Shown here one piece after another: positions 24,601 to 33,142 of a stretch of DNA of 64,000 bases (positions within the stretch are counted from its first letter, which is position 1; the number at the start of each line of letters is the position of its first letter). Position numbers and translations under genes: made by a program. This DNA comes from an uncultured Clostridia bacterium (GTDB lineage Bacteria > Bacillota > Clostridia > Lachnospirales > Anaerotignaceae), in the NCBI GenBank assembly GCA_910586765.1, contig CAJUJJ010000008.1:1-64000 (forward strand), written 5' to 3'. The notes under the pieces were generated by a model that saw nothing but the letters and a program-made list of their open reading frames with translations, did no database searches and was not told where the DNA came from.

Positions 24601-26363
24601 GTCATAAAAATGGCATTGGTACAAGAAAAGATAATGCGAAAGCGTTGGAATGGTACATCAAGGCAGCAGAACAAGGACATACAGAAGCACAATATAGTTT
24701 AGCAGAATATTATAAAAAAGGCATTGGTGTAGAACAAAATGCTATAAAAGCAGCACAATGGTATCAAAAAGCTGCTGAAAATGGTCATATAGAAGCACAA
24801 TATAGTTTAGCAGAATGTTATAAAAACGGTATTGGCATAGAAAGAAATGAACAAAAAGCATTTGAATGGTATCAAAAGGCGGCAGAACAAAATAAAATAG
24901 AAGCACAAACAGAATTAGGCTGTTGCTATTACTATGGCGAAGGTGTTACAAGAAATGCTGTAAAAGCAGTAGAATGGTATGAAAAAGCAGCAGAACAAAA
25001 TGATAGCAAAGCACAATATTATTTAGGCTGTTGTTATGAAAATGGCATTGGTATAGAAAAAGATGCTCAAACAGCAGTAGAATGGTATGAAAGAGCAGCA
25101 GAGCAAGGCAATGCAGAAGCACAGAACCGTTTGGGAGAATGCTATAAAAATGGTGTAGGCATAGAAAAAGATGCTTCAAAAGCGTTTGAATGGTATGAAA
25201 AAGCGGCAGAACAAGGACAACCTGAACCTCAATTTCATTTAGCATACTGCTATGAAAAAGGCAGAGGAGTAGAAAAAGATGATGCCAAAGCAGTGGAATG
25301 GTACAAAAAAGCCGCAGAACAAGGTAATGTAAAAGCACAAACAAATTTAGGCTGTTGTTATTATTATGGTAATGGCGTAGAACAAAGTGACAGAAAAGCA
25401 TTTGAATGGTATGAAAAGGCAGCAGTACAAGGAAATGATATGGCACAAACAAATTTAGGCTGCTGTTATTACTATGGTGAAGGTGTAGAAAAAAATCAAA
25501 CAGATGCAGCACAATGGTATGAAAAGGCAGCAGAGCAAGGAAACTCTGAAGCACAAAATCGTTTAGGCTTTTGTTATGAAAATGGCAATGGCGTTGAAAA
25601 AGATGATGTAAAAGCATTTGAGTGGTATCAAAAAGCTGCAGAGCAAGGCGATGATATAGCACAAATTAATTTAGGCTGCTGTTATGAAAATGGTATTGGT
25701 GTAGAAGCAGATGAAACATTAGCAACAGAATGGTTTGAAAAAGCAGCAAAACAAGGAAATACTATGGCACAAGTGCTTTCTGTTGGAACACGTAAAAATC
25801 GTAGTATTATAAAACATCAACAAGCTATGCAGCAAGCGGCAGAACAAAGAGCAATAGAACAACAACAACAATTTGAAAAAGAACAATCAGAAATGGAATT
25901 ATTAGAAGAAGAACAGTCTGAAATGGAATTACCAGAAGAAGAACAACCAGAAATGGAATTACCAGAGGAAGAACAACCAGAAATGGAATTACCAGAAGAA
26001 GAACAACCAGAAATAGAATTACCAGAAGAAGAACAACCAGAAGTGGAATTACCAGAAGAAGAACAACCAGAAGTGGAATTACCAGAAGAAGAACAATCAG
26101 AAGTGGAATTACCAGAAGAAGAACAACCAGAAATGGAATTACCAGAGGAAGAACAATCAGAAATGGAATTACCAGAAGAAGCACAATCAGAAATGGAATT
26201 ACCAGAGGAAGAACAATCAGAAGAAGTAGAAGAAAAAACAACAGAACAACAAATAAAAGAACAAGAAGAAAAAGCAAGCACTCAAGAATTAACATTTCAA
26301 CAAATTATGTCACAAAAACCATCTATAGATATAGAATTATTAAAACAACAATTTAATAAATAA
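21606..26363 (+). CDS. giant Sel1-like repeat protein with acidic decapeptide tail
   Basis: This 1585-aa protein is built from about 38 Sel1-like repeats of 36 residues (consensus AQYxLGxCYYxGxGVEKD, then KAxEWYxKAAEQG) covering roughly residues 8-1395. A Gln/Glu linker follows. Twelve decapeptides of the type ELPEEEQPEM (about 1425-1545) and a short tail end the protein. It has no signal peptide or membrane helix, so it is probably a cytoplasmic scaffold. Sel1 repeats form a TPR-like superhelix that binds proteins. Most bacterial members have 4-15 repeats, so this one is extreme. The ATG follows TGGAGG. It stands alone on its strand, convergent with a FIST-domain gene. Confidence 0.9.
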   Translation: MKKDITKTVEWMRKLAEQGDSEVQYHLGEYYYYGEGIEEDKPEAVKWWTKAAEQGHMEAQYSLGECYHSGEGLEQNDKSAFEWFEKAAEQGHMEAQYAVGKYCASMGNDIKAFEWYQKAAEQDHVKAQYHVALCYDEGKGTTQDYQKAAQWYGKAAEQDHIKAQYHIALCYDEGRGIAQDYQKAVEWYNKAAEQDYHKAQSRLGLCYYKGNGVEQDYQKAIEWFEKAAEKDNFEAQNGLGLCYYNGNGVEQDYQKAVEWYQKATEQNYREAQTNLGLCYYNGNGVEQDYSKAIEWYEKAAQQGEVSAQYYIGLCYYKGEGIEKSPSKAAEWWTKAAIQGHSEAQTNLGLCYYKGNGVEKNKIKAVEWWKKAAEQCESAAQYYLGLCYYKGDGIEKDKTKAVEWFVKAAQQGESTAQYYLGLCCYKGDGTTQDYVQAVEWFEKAAEQGNKNAEYNLGVCYYKGNGVEQNKSQAVEWYQKAAKKGHVKAQIDLALCFYNGEGTEKDDTLAVEWFLKAAEEGNSKAAFYLGLCYYNGDGIEQDYIKAIEWYQKAAEQGEISAQTNLGWCYYNGNGVEQDFTKAVEWYQKAAEQGEISAQTKMGLCYENGRGVEKDEAKAIEWYQKAAEQCDGEAQYYLGLCYDNGIGVKKDNKKAFEWYTKAAEQGELAAQYHLGECYDKGNGVEKSARIALDWYKKAAAQGNAQAQYTVGRHYEKGIVVRKNWDKAFEWYEKAAEQGHVDTQRYLGECYYYGDGVKEDKQKAFEYYEKAAQQNDSASQSIVAECYNNGIGVEQDKQKAMEYYEKAAQNGESEAQKYLGEYYYIKAISEKDDIVQAAQWYQRAAEQNYIEAQYCLAECYNDGNGVEKDAVKAFEWYEKAAEQGHMKAQYCLACCYENGKGVEKNSSNAFEWFEKAAEQDDTEAQHKVAYYYEKGIGVEQDDKSAFIWYQKVAEKDHIASQYHLGYCYENGVGVRKDKSKALKWYQKAAEKGNAEAQYSFAQCHKNGIGTRKDNAKALEWYIKAAEQGHTEAQYSLAEYYKKGIGVEQNAIKAAQWYQKAAENGHIEAQYSLAECYKNGIGIERNEQKAFEWYQKAAEQNKIEAQTELGCCYYYGEGVTRNAVKAVEWYEKAAEQNDSKAQYYLGCCYENGIGIEKDAQTAVEWYERAAEQGNAEAQNRLGECYKNGVGIEKDASKAFEWYEKAAEQGQPEPQFHLAYCYEKGRGVEKDDAKAVEWYKKAAEQGNVKAQTNLGCCYYYGNGVEQSDRKAFEWYEKAAVQGNDMAQTNLGCCYYYGEGVEKNQTDAAQWYEKAAEQGNSEAQNRLGFCYENGNGVEKDDVKAFEWYQKAAEQGDDIAQINLGCCYENGIGVEADETLATEWFEKAAKQGNTMAQVLSVGTRKNRSIIKHQQAMQQAAEQRAIEQQQQFEKEQSEMELLEEEQSEMELPEEEQPEMELPEEEQPEMELPEEEQPEIELPEEEQPEVELPEEEQPEVELPEEEQSEVELPEEEQPEMELPEEEQSEMELPEEAQSEMELPEEEQSEEVEEKTTEQQIKEQEEKASTQELTFQQIMSQKPSIDIELLKQQFNK
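25886..26226 (+). repeat. 30-bp coding minisatellite
   Basis: About twelve near-identical 30-bp units encode the decapeptide ELPEEEQPEM and variants (Met/Val/Ile and Pro/Ser exchanges). The unit length keeps the frame, so copy number could change without truncating the Sel1 protein. The opposite strand is open by composition only. Confidence 0.85.
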
Positions 26364-26365
26364 TA

Positions 26366-26404
26366 AAAAAGTGTCTGAGTAAAATATATTCAGACACTTT
26401 TTGT
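26366..26404. terminator. bidirectional terminator between the Sel1 and FIST genes
   Basis: AAAAGTGTCTGA pairs with TCAGACACTTTT around a ten-base loop, with A and T runs on the two sides. It lies between two convergent genes. Confidence 0.85.
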
Positions 26405-26420
26405 TTGTGTTGTAAAAAGA

Positions 26421-27527
26421 TTATTTAATTACTAATATAGTAGATGTTTCATTGATATGTCCTAAAAATGCCTCACCACTGGTAGAAAAACCAATACTAT
26501 TATAGTGTCCAAATAAAGAACAATATTGTTGTGTTAGTTCTTTGTTGAGCGTTTCAAATGTACGATACAAGCAATTAAAATTAATAACACCTGCTGGAGT
26601 ATATGTAATAGTAGTATCTAATGCTTTTTTGGTATCTGCTATAATGTCGCCAATTTTTAAAACATTGATTTCTGAACCTTCTGGCAAACCGCAATGAAGT
26701 GTAATACCGTCTTTTTGTATTTTGTCAAATGTACGTACAAAAATTTCTTCATCTACTACAATACCCAAAGGATTTGATACAAAATAATTTTGTATTTGGT
26801 CTTTTGGTACACCAAGCACTTCAGCATATACTTCACCACAAGGACGATGGTCAAATTCATAAACAATACGTTGACTCATATCAGATTTTGTTACAGTAAG
26901 TTTTTGTTGAGAAAAAATACAAGCACTTTGTGTTTTTAAAACATCATAACCATTTACTGTTTTTAAAACAGCTAATACTGCTGCTTTTGTATAAGATTTA
27001 CCATCAGCATAAACTTTTGAAATATTATTTTCTGTGCAAGAAGAAGAACCACCTACAAACAAAATATCTGAAGCAGTACCAAGTGCGTCCATAAAAGACT
27101 CCTCTGCTTTTGCAGTTGTTTCAAATAAAATAATTCCTACATAACGGTCAAAATGATTAAAAATTTCTTCTTGTCCTCCAAAATGAGATTCCATTTGTTG
27201 CATTAGACTATGAAGATTGAAGTTTTTTTGTTCAATATTTTCTACTACTTGAATACAAACATCTTCTACACTTTGTTTATCTATTGCCATAATACTAACA
27301 GAATTATCAGTATAACTAGAATTACAATATTCACTATGAGAAGTAGAACCAATAATTCTGCTGTGAGGAAATGCAATGCTTAATTCTTTTGCTGGTGAAG
27401 ATGTATCATAAAAACTGGAAGCAAAAAACAGTAATAACTCTGCATTAAAATCTTTCAGTGCTGTTTTTGCTTTTTGAGCCATATCTTGACTATCTGTTGC
27501 TTTAATAGAAAGTGTTTTTATTGCCAA
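26421..27527 (-). CDS. FIST N/C sensor-domain protein
   Basis: This 368-aa protein has the FIST_N plus FIST_C composition. ELLLFFASSFYDTS and PHSRIIGSTSHSEY mark the N-terminal part. FVGGSSSCTENN near 155, NPLGIVVDEE near 250, a CLYR segment and SIGFSTSGEAFLGHINETS at the C-terminus mark the rest. FIST domains are proposed small-ligand sensors in signalling proteins, but here no effector domain is attached. AGGTGG precedes the ATG. A 66-aa gene lies 28 bp upstream on the same strand and is likely co-transcribed. It may pass a signal to the nearby chemoreceptor, which is speculative. Confidence 0.85.
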   Translation of the reverse strand: MAIKTLSIKATDSQDMAQKAKTALKDFNAELLLFFASSFYDTSSPAKELSIAFPHSRIIGSTSHSEYCNSSYTDNSVSIMAIDKQSVEDVCIQVVENIEQKNFNLHSLMQQMESHFGGQEEIFNHFDRYVGIILFETTAKAEESFMDALGTASDILFVGGSSSCTENNISKVYADGKSYTKAAVLAVLKTVNGYDVLKTQSACIFSQQKLTVTKSDMSQRIVYEFDHRPCGEVYAEVLGVPKDQIQNYFVSNPLGIVVDEEIFVRTFDKIQKDGITLHCGLPEGSEINVLKIGDIIADTKKALDTTITYTPAGVINFNCLYRTFETLNKELTQQYCSLFGHYNSIGFSTSGEAFLGHINETSTILVIK

Positions 27528-27555
27528 TGCTATTCCACCTTTACTTCAAATTTTT

Positions 27556-27756
27556 TTAAATTGTTACTCCAAATTCTTTTGCAATATCTTTCACTTTTTG
27601 AACCATAATAGGGTCATCTGGTGAGGAAGGCGTATATTTGTCAACAGAAATGCCTTTTAAAATCATTTTTGTTTTAATACTTCTTGCAATGATTTGGTTT
27701 CCTTTAGATTTTTGAGTGATGACACTCTGAATAATATTATAAATTTGTCCAGCCAA
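27556..27756 (-). CDS. 66-aa conserved-looking small protein upstream of FIST
   Basis: This short product starts MAGQIYNIIQSVITQ and ends KDIAKEFGVTI. I place the start at the TTG at 27756 because AGAGGTGA lies 7-8 nt before it; an in-frame GTG at 27774 has no site. It contains a basic stretch RSIKTKMILKG and SSPDDP. There is no membrane segment and no family is recognised. It probably forms an operon with the FIST gene. Confidence 0.6.
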   Translation of the reverse strand: MAGQIYNIIQSVITQKSKGNQIIARSIKTKMILKGISVDKYTPSSPDDPIMVQKVKDIAKEFGVTI

Positions 27757-28061
27757 TATCAAATCACCTCTCACAAAGTTTGTAAATTATGAATACTATA
27801 TTACTATAACATAAAATGCTTATTAAAATTATTATGCCATATATATGATGTTTCTGTCAATCCATTTAGAAACATTATTCAATGTAAAAGTATTGAATTA
27901 TGCAAATAAATATGCTAAAATTTTGGTGATAAAATAGAGGGATAAATGCTTTGATTTCATACAAATATAACAGATTTGCTGGCATAAAATAAATAGTATT
28001 TATTTTAAAAAAATGATGTAAACACATTAAATAATTCAGTGATAAATAAGGATAGTATAAT
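27757..28061. other. divergent intergenic region
   Basis: This spacer separates the FIST operon from the MarR gene. It is AT-rich and must hold both promoters. I see no clear -35/-10 pair, hairpin or RNA. Confidence 0.4.
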
Positions 28062-28514
28062 ATGAATAATGGTATTGTTTGTGGTTATTTAATTCGACAA
28101 ATCAATTTTATATGGGAACGTATAGCAAAGCAGCTTTTGAAAAATACAAATTTAAGCTGGACACAATTAGCAATGATAGGGCTTTTGATAGAAGCAGAGG
28201 GAAATGAACTTACATTAAAACAATTAGAAAAAGGACTAAATGTATCTCAATCTGTAATTGCTAGAATGGCAAGTAATTTAACACAAAATGGATACACAGA
28301 AACAATAGAAGGTACAAAGGATAAAAGAATAAAAAAAATTCGTTTATTGAAAAAAGGTTTTCAATGTCATAGCGAAATTTTTGCTCCAATGGAACAGCAA
28401 GAACAACCTATGTTAAAAGGAATGTCATTGGGAGAAAAAATTCTTTTTCAGGAACTTTTGGAAAAAGTGCTTGTAAATAGTATAGAACTACAAAAAGAGA
28501 TGAAAAAAATATAA
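28062..28514 (+). CDS. MarR family transcriptional regulator
   Basis: This 150-aa winged-helix protein has the MarR plan. An N-terminal dimerisation helix comes first. The DNA-binding helix-turn-helix lies in ELTLKQLEKGLNVSQSVIARMASNL (residues about 48-72), followed by the wing TETIEGTKDKRIKKIRL with the typical D-x-R. A C-terminal helical pair completes it. AAGGATAG precedes the ATG. It is 62 bp before a chemoreceptor gene on the same strand, so it may control that gene and itself. The effector is unknown. Confidence 0.88.
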   Translation: MNNGIVCGYLIRQINFIWERIAKQLLKNTNLSWTQLAMIGLLIEAEGNELTLKQLEKGLNVSQSVIARMASNLTQNGYTETIEGTKDKRIKKIRLLKKGFQCHSEIFAPMEQQEQPMLKGMSLGEKILFQELLEKVLVNSIELQKEMKKI

Positions 28515-28576
28515 ATAATGTAAAACAATATGACAGAAAAGGGTAAAATCAAAAAGGGAAGAAAGGACTTGCTATT

Positions 28577-30604
28577 ATGAAACAATTCCTAAAAAATCGA
28601 AAGCTAGTTACAAGAATTAGTATATTGACTATAGTTATTACTTTGCTTGGTCTTTTTATTCTTTGGACAATGATATCAAATAACATAGAAAACATTGTTA
28701 GAAATAGTATTACAAATGAAATGACCAATGCTGTACAATCCAGAGCTTCTATTATTGATGATTATGTAACATCTGCGGAAGAATATTTAACTGCTTTTTC
28801 ATTAAGTGAAGAAGTTAGAAGCCTTTTGGCTGACCCAGATAATGCAGAACTGCTAAAGAGAGCTCAGAAATATACAGAAGACTTTGCTAATGTAAAAGGA
28901 ATATTTGAGGGCTTATATATTGCCACTCCTGATACATATGTATTAACACATACTTCTCCAGATGCCATTGGCATCACAACAAGAAAAGGAGATTCTTTAA
29001 ATACTTTTAGAGAGACGATATTGTCAAAAAATGAATTAAGTAATTTAGGTATTATGGTATCTCCTGGAACAGGAAATATGGTAATTTCTATATATTATCC
29101 TATATTTGAAAATGGAAAATGTATTGGTTATGTAGGTGCAGGAGTATATGCAAAAAGGTTAATGGATTCTCTGCTAGAATTAGAGCTGAAAAGCCTTCCA
29201 AATAGTGAATATGTGTTTATTGATGTAGGTACAAGTACATACCTTTATCATAAAAATGAAAGCTTATTAAATAAAGAAACAACAGATAAGGGACATTTAG
29301 AAATTATACATCGTATACAACAGCAAAAAAATACAGATGCAAATGTATATGTTTATAAAGACGAAAATAATAAAGAGCAAATGGTAACATATAAATATTT
29401 AGATAATCGTAATTGGGTATTTATGGTGCAGGATAGTGCTTCAGAAGTTTTTAAACCTGTTGTTACTGCAAATATTATAATAGGTTCTACCTGTATTGTT
29501 GTGGCAGCTTTGATTATATTGACAACACTTTTTATTTTGAAAAAGACAGCAAAAGAATTGATGATGGTAGAAAATGCTATAGATAGTTTAGGAAAATTTG
29601 ACCTTTCTGCGGATAGGGGATTAGAACAATTTTATGACAGAAAAGATGAAATTGGCATGATTGCAAATGCTACGCATGACGTTTGCCATCATTTGGCAAA
29701 ATCTGTTGAAGATATTGCAAGAATATTGGGAGAAATGGCAGATGGCAATTTAACAGTTGATGTAGAGAAAAATAAAATGTACTATATAGGTAGTTTAGAG
29801 GTATTAGTGGAAAGTTTGCAGACAATACGTTCTAAATTAACAAAAGTGCTGAAAGAAATTGCCCATGTTTCAAAACAGGTAAATGCAGAAGCAGAACAGG
29901 TTTCTACTAGAGCAGAATCGTTATCACAAGGAGCATCAGAACAAGCATCTTCTATACAAGAATTGTCTGAAGCAATAAATTATATTTCAGAACAAGTAGA
30001 TACTACTGCTAATTTTGCAAATACTGCAAAAGAGGAAAATGTACAATCTCATGAAAAAATAAAAACTTGCAGTGAATATATGAATGGATTAGTAGATGCT
30101 ATGAAATTGATTGATGAAAAGTCAAAAGAAATTATTAAAGTAATAAAAACGATTGATGATATTGCTTCCCAAACAAAAATATTGTCTTTAAATGCTACAA
30201 TAGAAGCGGCGAGAGCAGGAGAAGCAGGAAAAGGATTTGCAGTAGTAGCAAATGAAGTAAAAAATTTGGCAAATAAATCAGCCGAAGCAGCAAAAAGTAC
30301 AGAACTTCTTATTCAAAGCACTATAGCAGCTGTAGAAAAGGGAAGTCATATTTCTGATATTACAAATCAATCTTTGCAAGAGGTTGTGGAAAGTGCGGAA
30401 AAAGTATCCCATTCTGTAAGTTCAATTTTTGAAACATCACAAGACCAGTCGCAAGCAGTTAGTCGTATTTCAGAAGGTTTGAAACAAATTTCAAATGTAG
30501 TACAGGTAAATTGTGATGTTGTTATGGATTCTGCTATAGCGAGTGGAGAACTGTCTGAACAGGCTAATATATTGAATGAACAGGTAGTAAAATTTAAACT
30601 ATAA
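28577..30604 (+). CDS. methyl-accepting chemotaxis protein (dCache-type)
   Basis: This 675-aa chemoreceptor has an N-terminal membrane helix (about 13-33) and a periplasmic-facing dCache-like sensing domain (about 35-290). A second membrane helix lies near 298-322 and a HAMP region at about 325-420. The long cytoplasmic coiled coil has the signalling tip IDDIASQTKILSLNATIEAA and AGEAGKGFAVVANEVKNLA. It would bind CheW/CheA and direct swimming. The ligand is unknown. AAGGAC precedes the ATG and a MarR gene lies just upstream. Together with the YjfB-type gene at 48994 it implies that the organism is motile. Confidence 0.93.
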   Translation: MKQFLKNRKLVTRISILTIVITLLGLFILWTMISNNIENIVRNSITNEMTNAVQSRASIIDDYVTSAEEYLTAFSLSEEVRSLLADPDNAELLKRAQKYTEDFANVKGIFEGLYIATPDTYVLTHTSPDAIGITTRKGDSLNTFRETILSKNELSNLGIMVSPGTGNMVISIYYPIFENGKCIGYVGAGVYAKRLMDSLLELELKSLPNSEYVFIDVGTSTYLYHKNESLLNKETTDKGHLEIIHRIQQQKNTDANVYVYKDENNKEQMVTYKYLDNRNWVFMVQDSASEVFKPVVTANIIIGSTCIVVAALIILTTLFILKKTAKELMMVENAIDSLGKFDLSADRGLEQFYDRKDEIGMIANATHDVCHHLAKSVEDIARILGEMADGNLTVDVEKNKMYYIGSLEVLVESLQTIRSKLTKVLKEIAHVSKQVNAEAEQVSTRAESLSQGASEQASSIQELSEAINYISEQVDTTANFANTAKEENVQSHEKIKTCSEYMNGLVDAMKLIDEKSKEIIKVIKTIDDIASQTKILSLNATIEAARAGEAGKGFAVVANEVKNLANKSAEAAKSTELLIQSTIAAVEKGSHISDITNQSLQEVVESAEKVSHSVSSIFETSQDQSQAVSRISEGLKQISNVVQVNCDVVMDSAIASGELSEQANILNEQVVKFKL

Positions 30605-30627
30605 ATAAAATAGTATAATAAATATAG

Positions 30628-30664
30628 GCAGTTTTGTTATAACAATTATCAAAACTGCTTTTTA
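30628..30664 (+). terminator. intrinsic terminator after the chemoreceptor
   Basis: GCAGTTTTG pairs with CAAAACTGC around a 13-nt loop and is followed by TTTTTA. It lies 23 bases after the stop codon. Confidence 0.8.
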
Positions 30665-30810
30665 ATATTGTTTTACAAAATGAATATTTTTATTTTGTAT
30701 TTAAATTATAATACTGTTGTAATACGAATTTATCAATACATTTGACGATAAATACAATATAGTATAATATAAAAATAGAGAATATTTTATAATTGGGGGG
30801 AGAAACAAAT

Positions 30811-31911
30811 ATGAAAAAAATAATTAATGTGATATTGTTATGCAGTATACTGCTTTGTCAATATGGTGTAGTATATGGGCAGCAAAGTAATACTGTAGAG
30901 CAAGCATATTCTACAAATGGTCATAACATACACCTTAATGGATATTTTGCAGAAAAAAATGACATTTTATATTATTTTAAAGAGGATTTTGATACACGAT
31001 TGCTTCAATTATATCAATATCATTTACAAACGGAAAAAGAAACTGTTTTATGCAGTGACTATTTTAAAACAGATGTTGCACCAGTATATAATATACGTGT
31101 TTGTGAAGATGGATATGTTTATTTTTATGGTTATGGATATAGTACAGATATGGAACATAAAATAGGCGTTTATAGAGTTTCTGTAAATGGCGGAAAAAGT
31201 GAATATTGTGGAGAAATAGAAAAAATGGTGTTTCTTTCAGACAGTTGGACATATGATACCATAGAAAATACATTTTATAATTTGTCAACAAAACAAAAAA
31301 TAGAAAATACTGTTACAGAATGTATTGATTTTGACTATGGTATAACATTTCTTCCTCCTATATACGAATATCAAAATACAGTTTATATTTGTGTAAATAA
31401 TAGAGAATATGATGAACAATATAAAAAAACAATACAATATAAAAATGGTCAAATATTAGAAAATGGCGTTTATGCTTTGCCATTATATGAGCAGGACAAT
31501 TTTTATCAATTAGAATTAGAAGACAATATTACTTATTTTGAAATTTATAATGATAATTTGTACTATCAAAAAGACAATGCTATAAAACAATATCATTTAC
31601 AATACCGCACTACAAATATTATTACAGAAATACCACAGGGACATATAGATATGCTAGGTATATATCATAATATACTGTATTATTATCATACAGTTGAAAA
31701 AAATGGAAAACAGTATTGTAATATATATGGTGTTTATTTATATGAAAAACAAAATGATAAACCTTTTATAGTATTGCCTTATGCTATTGGCAGTAATATA
31801 CATATTTTGGAAGATGTTATCTGTTATGCAAAAATGGAAGGAGCATATATTGTTAATTGGAAAGTATACAATTATCAAAAAGGGAAAAAATATACTATTT
31901 CACCATACTAA
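30811..31911 (+). CDS. exported protein, beta-propeller-like
   Basis: This 366-aa product has a Sec signal peptide (MKKIINVILLCSILL, with cleavage likely after VYG near residue 24). The mature part is rich in Tyr, Asn and Gln with repeated short strands such as YFYGYGY, LYYQKD and ILYYYH. This resembles the DUF5050/prolow-density-receptor-like propellers of Clostridia, though I am not certain. The start at 30811 has GGGGGGAG upstream; the ORF start at 30793 does not. A candidate promoter TTGACG lies at 30742. The next exported gene is 18 bp downstream and is likely co-transcribed. Confidence 0.7.
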   Translation: MKKIINVILLCSILLCQYGVVYGQQSNTVEQAYSTNGHNIHLNGYFAEKNDILYYFKEDFDTRLLQLYQYHLQTEKETVLCSDYFKTDVAPVYNIRVCEDGYVYFYGYGYSTDMEHKIGVYRVSVNGGKSEYCGEIEKMVFLSDSWTYDTIENTFYNLSTKQKIENTVTECIDFDYGITFLPPIYEYQNTVYICVNNREYDEQYKKTIQYKNGQILENGVYALPLYEQDNFYQLELEDNITYFEIYNDNLYYQKDNAIKQYHLQYRTTNIITEIPQGHIDMLGIYHNILYYYHTVEKNGKQYCNIYGVYLYEKQNDKPFIVLPYAIGSNIHILEDVICYAKMEGAYIVNWKVYNYQKGKKYTISPY

Positions 31912-31929
31912 AATAAAGGGGGAATTTTA

Positions 31930-32910
31930 GTGAAAAAAATGATTTGTATATTGATACTATTTTGCTGCTTTTTATTAGGAGAAGGTATTGTTTGTGCTGC
32001 TCCTATAATGGAAAAAGCAATTTATTCTGATATTACTGCTTATATCAATGACATACCTATACTATCGTATAATGTAGATAACAGAACGATGATAATAGCA
32101 GAAGATTTAGTAAATTATGGTTTTGATGTGAAGTATGTAGAAAAAGAGCGTTGTTTATACATAGATTATGATGAAAATAAAGAAGTAACAGCAAATAACA
32201 TACAAGAACAAAAAAAGAATATTGGTGATACTGCATTTGATGTTTACCCTACAGACATTTTTATAAAAATAAATGGCATTACTACAGGCTATCAGTATGG
32301 TGCTAGTTATAATATAGGAGGAAAAATGCTTGTTTCTATAGAAGAACTTGATAGATTTAAAAATAGTTATATTATATGGAATGAAGAACAAAGAAAAATA
32401 TATTTTTATGCTGTTCCTCACTGGAGAATTGTTGCAAATATTGACTATGATTATAAAAAAGAAAAAACAGAAAATATTTCAGATTTTAAATTGCAACTGA
32501 CAAGAAATGAACAAGGAAAATTTGATGTAACAGGAGAAAATGAGCAATATTTAATCCATTTTAAAATGGATTGGTTTGGTAACACAAAAGTGAGAGATTT
32601 TGAAAAAAGTTGGTTTGAAAATGCAAAAGTTACATTTGATTTTTGTATAGATGAATGTGATATGACAAAAACAGAAAAATTGATACAACTATTAAATAAT
32701 ATATTGACTATTAATTCAGAAGGAAATGAAGTAAAACAAAATATTGCTTCTGCAAATGAACACATAAAAGTATTTATAAATGGAGAAAAAATTGCTGTTT
32801 CCGTAGTAGAATTAGAGCCTGATTTTGAACGTACTATTTATCATTTTGAATTGGATAAAGTAATAAAAAATGTAGAAGAAATACAAACTGTAACGATAGA
32901 ATGTAAATAA
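31930..32910 (+). CDS. exported protein with copper-amine-oxidase-N-like stalk domain
   Basis: This 326-aa product starts with GTG behind AAGGGGG and has a signal peptide (FCCFLLGEGIVCAAP, cleavage near residue 24). Residues about 35-80 read AYINDIPILSYNVDNRTMII, then LVNYGFDVKYVEKERCLYID. This is the pattern of the copper amine oxidase N-terminal or stalk domain common on Firmicutes surface proteins. The C-terminal half is beta-rich without a recognised fold or wall anchor. It is co-oriented with the preceding exported protein, so the two may act together at the cell surface. Confidence 0.75.
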   Translation: MKKMICILILFCCFLLGEGIVCAAPIMEKAIYSDITAYINDIPILSYNVDNRTMIIAEDLVNYGFDVKYVEKERCLYIDYDENKEVTANNIQEQKKNIGDTAFDVYPTDIFIKINGITTGYQYGASYNIGGKMLVSIEELDRFKNSYIIWNEEQRKIYFYAVPHWRIVANIDYDYKKEKTENISDFKLQLTRNEQGKFDVTGENEQYLIHFKMDWFGNTKVRDFEKSWFENAKVTFDFCIDECDMTKTEKLIQLLNNILTINSEGNEVKQNIASANEHIKVFINGEKIAVSVVELEPDFERTIYHFELDKVIKNVEEIQTVTIECK

Positions 32911-32928
32911 TACAAATTCATATGAAAA

Positions 32929-32970
32929 ATAAAAACTCCTCTTAATTTTCAATAAGAGGAGTTTTTATTA
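32929..32970 (+). terminator. intrinsic terminator after the exported pair
   Basis: AAAAACTCCTCTTA pairs with TAAGAGGAGTTTTT around an 8-nt loop and is followed by T-rich sequence. Confidence 0.85.
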
Positions 32971-33056
32971 TTAGAGGTTGTAAAAAAGATATATTTTTTC
33001 ATTAAAATTTAATGTAATTATAATTTATTTTTAATTATTTTTGATTATACTATGGG

Positions 33057-33121
33057 CTGTACATGAAATTCCCTTTCCTGTACAGTTGCCCCGGCTCGAT
33101 ATACAGTATGTATGTCGAGCC
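33057..33121. repeat. tandem pair of hairpins 3' of the 33143 gene
   Basis: CTGTAC/GTACAG (33057-33085) is followed by a strong stem GGCTCGAtATAC with GTATgTCGAGCC (33093-33121). The stretch is more GC-rich than its surroundings and has no T run. It could be a processed 3' structure or a small dispersed repeat. I see no second copy in this window. Confidence 0.5.
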
Positions 33122-33142
33122 ATTTGCTTTATTATACAGTTA

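Noticed and set aside
25886..26226. CRISPR-like array
   Set aside because: The 30-bp units are contiguous with no spacers and stay in frame inside a coding region, so this is a minisatellite.
21544..26295. Many long open frames on the minus strand across the Sel1 gene
   Set aside because: They have no ribosome sites, and their low-complexity Leu/Phe/Cys/Ser composition is what the complement of repeated Lys/Glu/Ala/Tyr codons gives. They are shadows.
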